This document shows, in pieces, positions 1 through 5,589 of a DNA stretch of 7,666 nt. The notes under the pieces were generated by a model, which made no database searches, was not told the DNA's origin, and worked only from the letters and a program-made list of their open reading frames with translations. This stretch comes from Betaproteobacteria bacterium (GTDB taxonomy: Bacteria; Pseudomonadota; Gammaproteobacteria; Burkholderiales; SG8-41): contig JAJTHX010000319.1 in NCBI GenBank assembly GCA_021300125.1, forward strand, positions 1 to 7,666, read 5' to 3'. The stretch's first letter is position 1; the number at the start of each line of letters is the position of its first letter. The position numbers and the translations under genes are program-made.

Positions 1-12
1 GAAATTGCTCAT
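1..12 (-). CDS. metK: Probable 5' end of metK (S-adenosylmethionine synthase), cut by the window edge
   Basis: Read on the minus strand, the first twelve bases give ATG AGC AAT TTC, that is M-S-N-F, and then leave the window. MetK proteins of betaproteobacteria typically start MSNY/MSNF or MSEF before the conserved LFTSESVSEGHPDK block. In several betaproteobacteria metK lies divergent to a tandem pair of lipid A acyltransferase genes, as here. MetK would make S-adenosylmethionine from methionine and ATP in the cytoplasm. Four codons cannot prove identity, so the call rests mainly on remembered gene order. No clear Shine-Dalgarno precedes this ATG. It could be another divergent gene or a chance ATG. 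Confidence 0.4.
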
Positions 13-58
13 GGTGGTGTGGGCGTGCAGACGCAGTGGGTTGATCGGAAGGGAAAGG

Positions 59-87
59 ATTGCAGGTAATTCAGGGGGGTGCGGCAA
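59..87 (-). promoter_or_regulatory. Possible sigma70-type promoter for the divergent (metK-like) gene
   Basis: On the minus strand TTGCCG (87-82) is followed after exactly 17 nt by TGCAAT (64-59). Each hexamer differs from consensus (TTGACA, TATAAT) at two positions. This would place transcription start near position 52 and leave a 5' leader of about 40 nt before the ATG at 12-10. The match was found by eye and is weak evidence on its own. Spacing and orientation make it the best candidate in this gap. Confidence 0.25.
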
Positions 88-97
88 AAAAGGCGGC

Positions 98-113
98 TAG
101 AATAGCATATAAG
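98..113 (+). promoter_or_regulatory. AT-rich -10-like region ahead of the acyltransferase operon
   Basis: Two overlapping -10-like hexamers, TAGAAT (98-103) and TATAAG (108-113), each one mismatch from TATAAT, sit in an AT-rich island 30-45 nt upstream of the ATG at 143. No convincing -35 box lies 16-18 nt upstream of either. If TATAAG is used, transcripts would start near 120 with a short leader of about 23 nt. The start at 143 has no visible Shine-Dalgarno. Confidence 0.25.
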
Positions 114-142
114 CCTCGATTTTTTAACGGATTTTCTGGCCG

Positions 143-967
143 ATGCCCCTGCTGTCCGCCGTGCTGCGCCTGGCCGCCCGTATGCCCTTGGCCGCACTGC
201 ATTTTTTCGGCACGGGGCTGGGCTGGCTGGTGTATTGGGCCTCACCGACCTACCGCCACCGCCTGCGCGAAAACTTGCGGATCGCCGGTTACGGTGATGC
301 CCCCATTCGCCATGCGGCCATTGCCGAAGCCGGCAAAGGTCTGGCCGAGTTGCCGCGGATCTGGTTCGGCCGCGATGACCCCGACACCCTCGTGCACTGT
401 GGGGACTGGGCTGTGGCCGAGGCCGCGCTGGCTGAGGGCCGGGGCCTGATCTTCCTGACGCCGCATCTGGGCTGCTTTGAAATCTCGGCGCTGTATGGCG
501 CGCGCCGCCTGCCCTTGACCGTGCTCTACCGGCCGCCCAAGCGTGCCGGACTCGAGCCGCTGATGCTGGCCGGACGCTCGCGCACCTCGGCGCGCCTGGC
601 GCCGGCGACGCTGGCCGGGGTGAGACTGCTGATGAAAGCCCTGAGGCGCGGCGAAGCGGTCGGCATCCTGCCCGACCAGGCGCCCGGCGCGGGCGAGGGC
701 GAGTGGGCGGATTTTTTCGGCCGGCCGGCCTATACCATGACCCTTGCCGGCCGCCTGCAGCAATCCACCGGCGCTGCGGTGGTGATGGCCTTCGCTGAAC
801 GCCTGCCCGGCGGCGGCGGTTATCAATTGCACCTGCAGCGAATCAGTACCGGTCCGCTCAGCCCACCGCAGCTCAACCGCGCCGTCGAGGACGCAATCCG
901 GCTGCAGCCGGCGCAGTATTTCTGGGGCTACAACAGGTACAAAAAACCAGCGAGGAGCGCGGAGTGA
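143..967 (+). CDS. LpxL/LpxM-family lipid A (lysophospholipid) acyltransferase, copy 1
   Basis: This 274-aa protein belongs to the LpxL/LpxM (HtrB/MsbB) acyltransferase family, which transfers an acyl chain from acyl-ACP to a lipid A precursor at the cytoplasmic face of the inner membrane. A hydrophobic N-terminal stretch (about residues 15-33) is a likely membrane anchor, followed by the basic RHRLRENLRIAG segment. The catalytic H-X4-D/E motif is HLGCFE (H108, E113). Further family blocks are YRPP (129-132), LPDQAP (176-181), FFG (191-193) followed by a Y-T-M-T stretch, and the C-terminal QYFWGYNRYK (258-267). The ATG at 143 is the first possible start, since TAA lies in frame at 125-127. 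No Shine-Dalgarno is evident. The stop at 965-967 falls inside the left arm of an inverted repeat. The acyl chain length and target position cannot be told from sequence. Confidence 0.85.
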   Translation: MPLLSAVLRLAARMPLAALHFFGTGLGWLVYWASPTYRHRLRENLRIAGYGDAPIRHAAIAEAGKGLAELPRIWFGRDDPDTLVHCGDWAVAEAALAEGRGLIFLTPHLGCFEISALYGARRLPLTVLYRPPKRAGLEPLMLAGRSRTSARLAPATLAGVRLLMKALRRGEAVGILPDQAPGAGEGEWADFFGRPAYTMTLAGRLQQSTGAAVVMAFAERLPGGGGYQLHLQRISTGPLSPPQLNRAVEDAIRLQPAQYFWGYNRYKKPARSAE

Positions 968-1072
968 TGAGGGATGAGCGCAAACCCCGTGAAGCCGTCC
1001 CCATTGCGAAGGTTTGCGCTCATCACTGCTTTGCTTCAAGTGTGCACTTGTCGTCACTCATCATTCATCGCT
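963..1072. repeat. Nested inverted-repeat element between the two acyltransferase genes
   Basis: A perfect 14-bp inverted repeat, GATGAGCGCAAACC (973-986) and GGTTTGCGCTCATC (1011-1024), is separated by a 24-nt loop. It sits inside an imperfect outer inverted repeat, 963-980 against 1055-1072, with 14 of 18 positions matching. Between them lies a third small palindrome, CAAGTG-TG-CACTTG (1037-1050). AGTGATGA (963-970) could alternatively pair with TCATCACT (1020-1027). The left arm also has a short tandem repeat, GATGAGG-GATGAG (966-978). The element covers almost the whole 115-nt gap and includes the stop codon of the first gene. It resembles a REP- or MITE-like insertion or a structured intercistronic RNA. 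There is no T-tract after the hairpin, so a classical intrinsic terminator is unlikely. No second copy is seen in this window. Confidence 0.6.
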
Positions 1073-1082
1073 GCCTTATACA

Positions 1083-1949
1083 ATGACCCGCTTCGGCCTG
1101 TTCCTGATCTGGCTGCTGCACTGGCTGCCGCTGCCCCTGCTCGCGGTCCTGGGGCGATGCGCCGGTGAGCTGCTGTACATGCTGGCCAGGGAGCGGCGGC
1201 GGGTGGTGCTGACCAACCTCCGGCTCTGCTTTCCATCCCTGAATGACTCCGAACGCCGCGCGATCGCGCGCGAGCATTTCGCGGTATTCACGCGCAGCCT
1301 GCTCGAGCACGGCATCCTGTGGTGGGGCAGTCGTGAGCGCGTGCTGAAGCTGGTGCGCATTGAGGGCCTGGAGCACTGGCAGGCGGTACGCGACCGCCCG
1401 GTGATCTGGCTGGCACCGCATTTTGTCGGGCTTGACATGGGTGGCATACGGCTCACCGCCGATTTTCCTCTGGTGTCGGTGTATAGCAGGCAGAAGAACC
1501 CGGCGTTTGACCGCATCCTGCTTCATGGGCGCACGCGTCTGGGGCCGACCGAGCTCTACTCGCGCCAGGACGGCATCCGCGGTGTGGCGAAGGCGATAAA
1601 AAAAGGGCTGCCGTTTTATTATCTGCCGGACATGGATTTCGGCGAACGCGACTCCATCTTTGTGCCCTTTTTCGGCGTGCACACCGCAACCATCACCGGG
1701 CTCGCGCGCATCGCCGCGATGACCGGCGCAGTGGTGGTGCCTGCCGTGACCACGCAGCTTCCGGGGGGCGAAGGTTATGTGCTGCGCTTTCATCCTGCCT
1801 GGGACAATTATCCCAGCGGCGACCTCGCGGCCGACACCCGGCGCATGAATGCCTTCATCGAAGAGCAGGTGCGCGGGATGCCGGCGCAGTACTACTGGCT
1901 GCACAAGCGCTTCAAGACGCGGCCGCCGGGCGAGGCCAGGATTTACTGA
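1083..1949 (+). CDS. lpxL: Lipid A biosynthesis acyltransferase (LpxL/HtrB-like), copy 2
   Basis: This 288-aa LpxL-family acyltransferase adds a secondary acyl chain to Kdo-lipid A at the inner membrane. The N-terminal hydrophobic segment (residues 4-23) is a membrane anchor and is followed by the ARERRRVVLTNLRLCFP block. The catalytic H-X4-D motif is HFVGLD (H113, D118). The LPDMDFG block (181-187), FFG (196-198) and the C-terminal QYYWLHKRFKTRPPGE (269-284) closely resemble LpxL/HtrB proteins, more so than copy 1 does. The reading frame extends upstream to a TTG at 1014, but that lies within an inverted repeat and the added residues do not look like the family. The ATG at 1083 matches normal length and N-terminus, though it lacks a clear Shine-Dalgarno. 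One base separates the stop from the next gene, so co-transcription is likely. Residues 172-174 (I-K-K) are encoded across a run of seven A. Confidence 0.88.
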   Translation: MTRFGLFLIWLLHWLPLPLLAVLGRCAGELLYMLARERRRVVLTNLRLCFPSLNDSERRAIAREHFAVFTRSLLEHGILWWGSRERVLKLVRIEGLEHWQAVRDRPVIWLAPHFVGLDMGGIRLTADFPLVSVYSRQKNPAFDRILLHGRTRLGPTELYSRQDGIRGVAKAIKKGLPFYYLPDMDFGERDSIFVPFFGVHTATITGLARIAAMTGAVVVPAVTTQLPGGEGYVLRFHPAWDNYPSGDLAADTRRMNAFIEEQVRGMPAQYYWLHKRFKTRPPGEARIY

Positions 1950-1950
1950 G

Positions 1951-2466
1951 ATGGCGCCAATCCGCGACGGCATTGCAGCGCTTACTGATGGCGGAGTCGA
2001 AGCGGTTGCCGCGCTGGCAAGTGAGGTCTGGCACGCGCATTACCCGGGCATCATCAGCGACGCACAGATAAAATACATGCTGGTGCAGCGCTACGACCCC
2101 GCGGTGATCCGCGGCGAACTGGCGCGCCCCGATGTGTGGTGGTTTGTGTTGCACGAAGGCGGTGTGCTGGCGGCCTACATGGCGCTTCAGCTTGTGGCTG
2201 CGGCCGCGATGAAAGTCGACAAGCTGTATGTGAAGCCGGCGCTGCAGCGCCGCGGCCTCGGAGGCCGTCTGCTGCGGCACGCGGCAGCGGTGGCGCGCGA
2301 AGCCGGCTGCGGCGTGCTGGAGCTGGCCGTGAACCGCGGCAACGTCAACGCGATTGCCGCGTACGGCCGCCACGGTTTTTCGGTGCGCGAGGCCGTGGTC
2401 AAGGACATCGGCGGCGGATTCGTGATGGATGATTACGTGATGGTGAGGAAACTGGACGGGAAATGA
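1951..2466 (+). CDS. GNAT-family N-acetyltransferase
   Basis: This 171-aa protein has the GNAT fold, which transfers an acetyl group from acetyl-CoA to an amine of a small molecule or protein. The acetyl-CoA-binding loop is QRRGLGGRLL (99-108), following the beta-strand MKVDKLYVKP (87-96). The downstream block LAVNRGNVNAIAAYGRHGF (125-143) is the typical motif B region, with N-A-I-A-A-Y-G-R-H-G-F ending in the usual YxxxGF. The C-terminus GGGFVMDDYVMVRKL (154-168) is common in RimI-like and uncharacterised GNATs. The substrate is unknown. The start at 1951 follows the previous stop by one base (TGAgATG), and AGGA at 1938-1941 gives a fair ribosome binding site. A longer frame reaching back to 1849 overlaps the previous gene and is not used. 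The next start follows after 7 nt, so this gene lies inside the operon. Confidence 0.85.
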   Translation: MAPIRDGIAALTDGGVEAVAALASEVWHAHYPGIISDAQIKYMLVQRYDPAVIRGELARPDVWWFVLHEGGVLAAYMALQLVAAAAMKVDKLYVKPALQRRGLGGRLLRHAAAVAREAGCGVLELAVNRGNVNAIAAYGRHGFSVREAVVKDIGGGFVMDDYVMVRKLDGK

Positions 2467-2473
2467 GCTGAGC

Positions 2474-2887
2474 ATGTTCGAAAACCCCGACGCCAAGGCG
2501 CGCTGCGTGCTGCTCAAATCCGTCAGGACCATCGCCGTGGTCGGCCTGTCGCCGAACGCCGCGAGGCCGAGTTACGGCGTGTCCAAGGCGATGCAGGATT
2601 TCGGTTTCCGCGTGATTCCCGTGCATCCGGCCGCCAGCGAAATCCTCGGTGAAAAGGTGTATCCCTCGCTGAAGGACATCCCGGAGAAAATCGATCTGGT
2701 CGATGTGTTCCGCAGTGCCGAGTTCATCGACGGCGTGGTGGATGAGTGCCTGGCGCTGAATCTCAAGGCGATCTGGATCCAGGAAGGCATCGTCAACGAG
2801 CCGGCGGCGCTGCGTGCGCAGGCCGGCGGCATGACGGTGGTCATGGACCGCTGCATCTATCGCGACTACCGCAACCAGTGCCGGTAA
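2474..2887 (+). CDS. YccU-type CoA-binding domain protein (CoA_binding_2)
   Basis: This 137-aa protein is a stand-alone Rossmann-fold CoA-binding domain of the YccU type, related to the CoA-binding domain of succinyl-CoA synthetase alpha. It is full length for the family. Visible hallmarks are the glycine-containing first strand and loop [10 protein letters not shown] (19-28), RPSYGVS (31-37), [20 protein letters not shown] (47-66), VDVFR (76-80), the strand [10 protein letters not shown] (100-109) and VVMDRC (121-126). Members bind CoA or acyl-CoA, and their physiological role is poorly known. The gene begins 7 nt after the GNAT stop and ends 10 nt before dapF, so it is almost certainly in the same transcript. 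The Shine-Dalgarno is weak (a GGGA about 12 nt upstream), which suggests translational coupling. Pairing with a GNAT gene makes a shared acyl-CoA-linked job possible, but that is inference. Confidence 0.87.
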   Translation: MFENPDAKARCVLLKSVRTIAVVGLSPNAARPSYGVSKAMQDFGFRVIPVHPAASEILGEKVYPSLKDIPEKIDLVDVFRSAEFIDGVVDECLALNLKAIWIQEGIVNEPAALRAQAGGMTVVMDRCIYRDYRNQCR

Positions 2888-2897
2888 GCCGCCCGAC

Positions 2898-3734
2898 ATG
2901 CGCCTGAAATTCACCAAGATGCACGGCCTGGGCAACGACTTCGTCGTGCTCGACGCAACCCGCGCGCCGATGGCGCTGACGCCGGCGCAGCTGCGCTTTC
3001 TCGCCGACCGCCATTTCGGCGTCGGCTGCGACCAGTTGCTGGTGGTGGAACCGCCGCGCAGCAAAGACACGGATTTCTATTACCGCATCTTCAATGCCGA
3101 CGGCGGCGAAGTCGAACAGTGCGGCAATGGCGCGCGCTGCTTCGTGCGCTATGTGCACGAGCGCGGCCTCACCGCCAAGCGCGCGATCCGTGTCGGCACC
3201 CTCGGCGGCGTGATCGAGCCCAGGCTGGAGGCGGATGGCCAGGTCACCGTGGACATGGGCATGCCGGTGTTCGAGCCGGCGCGCATTCCCTTCGAGGCGC
3301 CGGCCGAAGCCCCGCTGTATGATCTCGAGGTCAATAAAAAAACCATAAAAATCAATGTGTTATCAATTGGCAATCCGCATGCGGTGCAGCTCGTTGAGAA
3401 CGTGGATACCGCTCCGGTGGCGAGCGAGGGCCCCCTGATCGAGTCGCATCCGCGATTTCCCAGGCGGGTGAATGCCGGTTACATGCAGGTGATGGACCGC
3501 AGCCATATCCGGCTGCGTGTCTACGAGCGCGGCGCCGGCGAAACCCTGGCCTGCGGCACCGGTGCCTGTGCCGCGGTGGTGGCGGGCATCCGCCGCGGCC
3601 TGCTCGATGCGCGTGCGCATGTGGCGACGCGCGGTGGCGACCTCGTTATAGTATGGCCCGGCCCCGGCGCGCCGGTGATGATGACCGGTCCCGCGGCCAT
3701 CGTCTTCGAAGGCGAAGCACAGCTGCCGGACTGA
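2898..3734 (+). CDS. dapF: Diaminopimelate epimerase
   Basis: DapF interconverts LL- and meso-diaminopimelate, the penultimate step of lysine synthesis and the source of meso-DAP for peptidoglycan. The 278-aa length is normal. The N-terminus [11 protein letters not shown] (5-15) is the family signature. The two catalytic cysteines are present: C75 in CGNGAR and C219 in CGTGAC. Other conserved parts are GNPHAV (158-163), the NAGYMQV block (192-198) and ERGAGET (210-216). The ATG at 2898 follows the previous stop by 10 nt and gives the expected N-terminus. No strong Shine-Dalgarno is visible, which hints at coupling to the upstream gene. An AT-rich patch around 3330-3370, with seven A at 3336-3342, encodes [12 protein letters not shown] and stands out from the GC-rich surroundings without breaking the frame. 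DUF484 and xerC follow, as in the dapF-yigA-xerC cluster of enteric bacteria. Confidence 0.97.
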   Translation: MRLKFTKMHGLGNDFVVLDATRAPMALTPAQLRFLADRHFGVGCDQLLVVEPPRSKDTDFYYRIFNADGGEVEQCGNGARCFVRYVHERGLTAKRAIRVGTLGGVIEPRLEADGQVTVDMGMPVFEPARIPFEAPAEAPLYDLEVNKKTIKINVLSIGNPHAVQLVENVDTAPVASEGPLIESHPRFPRRVNAGYMQVMDRSHIRLRVYERGAGETLACGTGACAAVVAGIRRGLLDARAHVATRGGDLVIVWPGPGAPVMMTGPAAIVFEGEAQLPD

Positions 3735-3764
3735 AGCGCGGCGTCCACCCATATCAACTGCGAT

Positions 3765-3820
3765 CAGCGCAAGCCACGACCCACTCAAGCCAAGCCCAAC
3801 CCCAGCGAAGATCAACTCAA
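3765..3820 (+). other. C-rich, G-poor, T-poor spacer between dapF and the DUF484 gene
   Basis: The 99-nt gap after dapF contains a 56-nt stretch with 24 C, 20 A, 9 G and 3 T on the plus strand, unlike the G/C-balanced genes around it. CAAGCC recurs three times in short order, and ACTCAAG occurs at 3783-3789 and 3815-3821. No hairpin is obvious. RNA of this kind is unstructured and C-rich, as in Rho-utilisation sites, or could simply be an open leader for translation of the next gene. I see no promoter consensus in the gap. Confidence 0.3.
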
Positions 3821-3823
3821 GGA
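3819..3823 (+). promoter_or_regulatory. Ribosome binding site of the DUF484 gene
   Basis: AAGGA lies 10 nt before the ATG at 3834 and is one of the clearer Shine-Dalgarno sequences in the window. It supports this start and suggests independent translation of this gene, unlike its closely packed upstream neighbours. Confidence 0.55.
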
Positions 3824-3833
3824 CATTGCACCG

Positions 3834-4469
3834 ATGAATCCCGACGAAGTCGCGGCCTACCTGAAAGCGAACCCGGAGTTTTTTGAACACTACGCCGAGG
3901 TCGTCGCCGACGTGATGATTCCGCATCCGCATGGCGGCCGCACCATCTCCATCAGCGAGCGCCAGATCCTGACCCTGCGCGAGCGCGGCAAGCAGCTCGA
4001 GGCCAAGCTCGGCGAGCTGATCCATTTCGGCGAGGAGAACGATGCCATCGGCGAGAAGGTGCACCGCCTCGCGCTGGCGCTGCTCTGCGCGCGCGACCTG
4101 CAGGCCGTGATTGATGCAGCTGGCTACAACCTGCGCGAGGATTTCGCGGTGCCGCAGGTGGCGATCACGCTGTGGCATCCCGCTGCCGGCAAGGACGCGA
4201 GTGAGGCCACGCGCAGCTTCACCGCCGGCCTGCTGCACCCGCACTGCGGTCCGCTGGCGATGGCCGACACCGCCATCCTCTTCGGCGAGGCGGCGCCGCA
4301 GCTCAAGTCCTACGCCTATGTCGCGCTGCGCGGCAAGGAATGCTTTGGCCTGCTCTCGCTGGCGAGCGGGGATGCCAGGCGCTTCTACCCCGAAATGGGC
4401 ACGCTCTACCTCGCCCGCATCGGCGAACTGGTTGCGGCGGCGCTGTCGCGGCATCTGGAAGCGGCGTGA
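3834..4469 (+). CDS. DUF484 family protein (YigA-like, GAF-like domain)
   Basis: This 211-aa protein matches the DUF484 family, found between dapF and xerC in many proteobacteria (yigA in Escherichia coli). The N-terminal EVAAYLKANPEFFEHYAEVV (5-24) is the family hallmark. It is followed by SISERQILTLRERGKQLEAK (39-58), which leads into a predicted coiled coil up to about residue 85. The C-terminal part (about 90-208) looks like a GAF-type sensory domain, with the ALRGKECFGLLSLASGDARRF block (164-184) near its end. No catalytic residues are recognisable and the molecular function is not established. There is no signal peptide or membrane segment, so it should be cytoplasmic. Its stop overlaps the GTG start of xerC by 4 nt, implying translational coupling. 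This supports a role alongside the recombinase, though none is proven. Confidence 0.9.
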   Translation: MNPDEVAAYLKANPEFFEHYAEVVADVMIPHPHGGRTISISERQILTLRERGKQLEAKLGELIHFGEENDAIGEKVHRLALALLCARDLQAVIDAAGYNLREDFAVPQVAITLWHPAAGKDASEATRSFTAGLLHPHCGPLAMADTAILFGEAAPQLKSYAYVALRGKECFGLLSLASGDARRFYPEMGTLYLARIGELVAAALSRHLEAA

Positions 4470-5407
4470 CCGTCCGCGGTAAAGCGCAGACCACGGCCGA
4501 GCCGGCCGCCATACCCGAAGCCGCGCAGCTGCTGCTGCGCGGATACCTTGATCACCTCGCCCACGAACGCCGGCTGTCGGCGCATACAACCGCCAACTAC
4601 CGCCGTGACATCGAGTCGCTGCTGCGGCTGTCGGCTGGCAAGGCGCCGGCGGCGCTGAGCCACCACGACATCCGCCGTGCCATCGCGCTGCTGCACAGCC
4701 GCGGCCTTGATGGCCGCAGCATCGCGCGCATGCTCTCGGCCTGGCGCGGCTTCTACAACTACCTCGCACGCGACCACGGCGCCGCGCAGAACCCCTGCAT
4801 CGGCATCCGCGCCCCGAAAAGCGCCAGGCGCCTGCCCAAGGCACTCTCTCCGGATGAGGCGAAGCAGCTGGTCGAGATCGCCGGCGACGATGCCGAAGCG
4901 CGGCGCGACCGCGCCATGCTCGAACTGTTCTATTCCTCCGGCCTGCGCCTGGCCGAACTGACCGGGCTCGCGCCGGAGGATGTCCACTTCGGCGACGCCA
5001 CCGTGCGCGTGACCGGCAAGGGCAACAAGACCCGCATCGTGCCGGTGGGCAGCCACGCGCTGCGCGCGCTGCGGGACTGGCTCGATGCGCGCGCCGCAAT
5101 CGCGGGCGCCGATGCGCAGGCCCTGTTTGTCAACGCCAGGGGCCGGCGCCTGACGCCGCGCTTCATCCAGGCGCGTGTGCGCGCCCGAGGCCTCGAGCAG
5201 GGCATCGCCGCCGGCGTGCATCCGCACATGCTGCGCCATTCCTTCGCCTCCCATGTGCTGCAGTCGAGCAGCGACCTGCGCGCGGTGCAGGAAATGCTCG
5301 GCCACGCCAGCATTTCGACGACGCAGGTGTACACGCAACTGGATTTTCAGCACCTGGCGAGGATCTACGACGCCGCTCATCCGCGGGCAAAGCGGAAGGA
5401 AAAATGA
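4466..5407 (+). CDS. xerC: Tyrosine recombinase XerC
   Basis: XerC acts with XerD at the dif site to resolve chromosome dimers at division. The 313-aa product has the N-terminal core-binding (SAM-like) domain (about 19-105, with the HERRLSAHTTANYRRDI block) and the C-terminal catalytic domain. The full active-site set is present: R161 in SSGLRLAEL, K185 in GKGNKTR, H254 and R257 in HMLRHSF, H280 in LGHASISTTQ, and the nucleophile Y289 in VYTQLD. The frame runs back to 4340 inside the DUF484 gene, but GTG at 4466, overlapping the previous stop (GTGA) and preceded by GGAAG at 4457-4461, gives the usual length and is preferred. XerC rather than a phage integrase is called because of the dapF-DUF484 context and the close match to the Xer signatures. 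Confidence 0.95.
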   Translation: MTVRGKAQTTAEPAAIPEAAQLLLRGYLDHLAHERRLSAHTTANYRRDIESLLRLSAGKAPAALSHHDIRRAIALLHSRGLDGRSIARMLSAWRGFYNYLARDHGAAQNPCIGIRAPKSARRLPKALSPDEAKQLVEIAGDDAEARRDRAMLELFYSSGLRLAELTGLAPEDVHFGDATVRVTGKGNKTRIVPVGSHALRALRDWLDARAAIAGADAQALFVNARGRRLTPRFIQARVRARGLEQGIAAGVHPHMLRHSFASHVLQSSSDLRAVQEMLGHASISTTQVYTQLDFQHLARIYDAAHPRAKRKEK

Positions 5408-5589
5408 ACGGACGTTGGGATGCGACAGGTACCGCCGCCCCGACGTTCGCGGCGCCTGAATCGGTCTTCGCAGCAACCGGTACTGGTCCCATGGAATCCC
5501 GTGTCCGGCACGACCCTATGCGGCCTGCCCGATCACCCGCCGCACGGTCCCGCTTCGGGCATGCTCCGCGGAAGACGAGGCGGGGATGA
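5404..5589 (+). CDS. Uncertain 61-aa ORF bridging xerC and the P-type ATPase gene (possible leader peptide)
   Basis: I do not recognise this product. Its ATG overlaps the xerC stop (ATGA, 5404-5407) and its TGA overlaps the ATPase start (ATGA, 5586-5589), so it fills the gap exactly. A GGAAGGA sequence ends 3 nt before its ATG. The predicted peptide is basic and low in complexity, with ten Arg and seven Pro, mostly in the C-terminal half, and no membrane segment or cysteine. Against a real gene, 22 of 61 codons end in A or T, including CGA, GGA and TCA, far more than in its neighbours. The composition also looks like incidental translation of GC-rich DNA. If translated, it could couple the ATPase gene to xerC or act as a leader peptide, since proline-rich leader ORFs control mgtA in enteric bacteria. 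Confidence 0.22.
   Translation: MNGRWDATGTAAPTFAAPESVFAATGTGPMESRVRHDPMRPARSPAARSRFGHAPRKTRRG
5409..5449 (+). other. Hairpin directly after xerC
   Basis: CGGACGTTGGG (5409-5419) can pair with CCCGACGTTCG (5439-5449), giving an 11-bp stem with two G-U pairs and a 19-nt loop that contains the palindrome GGTACC (5428-5433). It begins 2 nt after the xerC stop. No T-run follows, so it is not a standard intrinsic terminator. It may protect the 3' end of the upstream message, pause the polymerase, or form part of a structured leader for the ATPase gene. No riboswitch class is recognisable. Confidence 0.4.
5577..5580 (+). promoter_or_regulatory. Ribosome binding site of the P-type ATPase gene
   Basis: GAGG ends 5 nt before the ATG at 5586. 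There is no other in-frame ATG or GTG start from here back to about 5460, so this site decides the start. The frame itself remains open over that stretch. Confidence 0.45.

Noticed and set aside
973..1024. Intrinsic terminator after the first acyltransferase gene
   Set aside because: The 14-bp stem is strong, but the loop is 24 nt and no T-run follows the right arm.
1014..1082. TTG-initiated N-terminal extension of the second acyltransferase
   Set aside because: The start lies in the right arm of the inverted repeat, and the 23 extra residues are not typical of the family. The ATG at 1083 gives the normal hydrophobic N-terminus.
974..1168. Small plus-strand ORF (64 codons) starting in the inverted repeat
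   Set aside because: Most of it overlaps the start of the second acyltransferase in a different frame. It has no ribosome binding site and no recognisable product.
3363..5099. Long minus-strand ORF (578 codons) across dapF, DUF484 and xerC
   Set aside because: It lies opposite three well-supported genes. Its product is Arg/Ala/Gly-rich with no recognisable domain, as expected from the antisense of GC-rich codons.
4466..5407. Tyrosine recombinase as a phage or island integrase marking a mobile element
   Set aside because: The gene order dapF-DUF484-xerC and the Xer-type active-site motifs indicate the housekeeping XerC. No tRNA or attachment repeats are visible.
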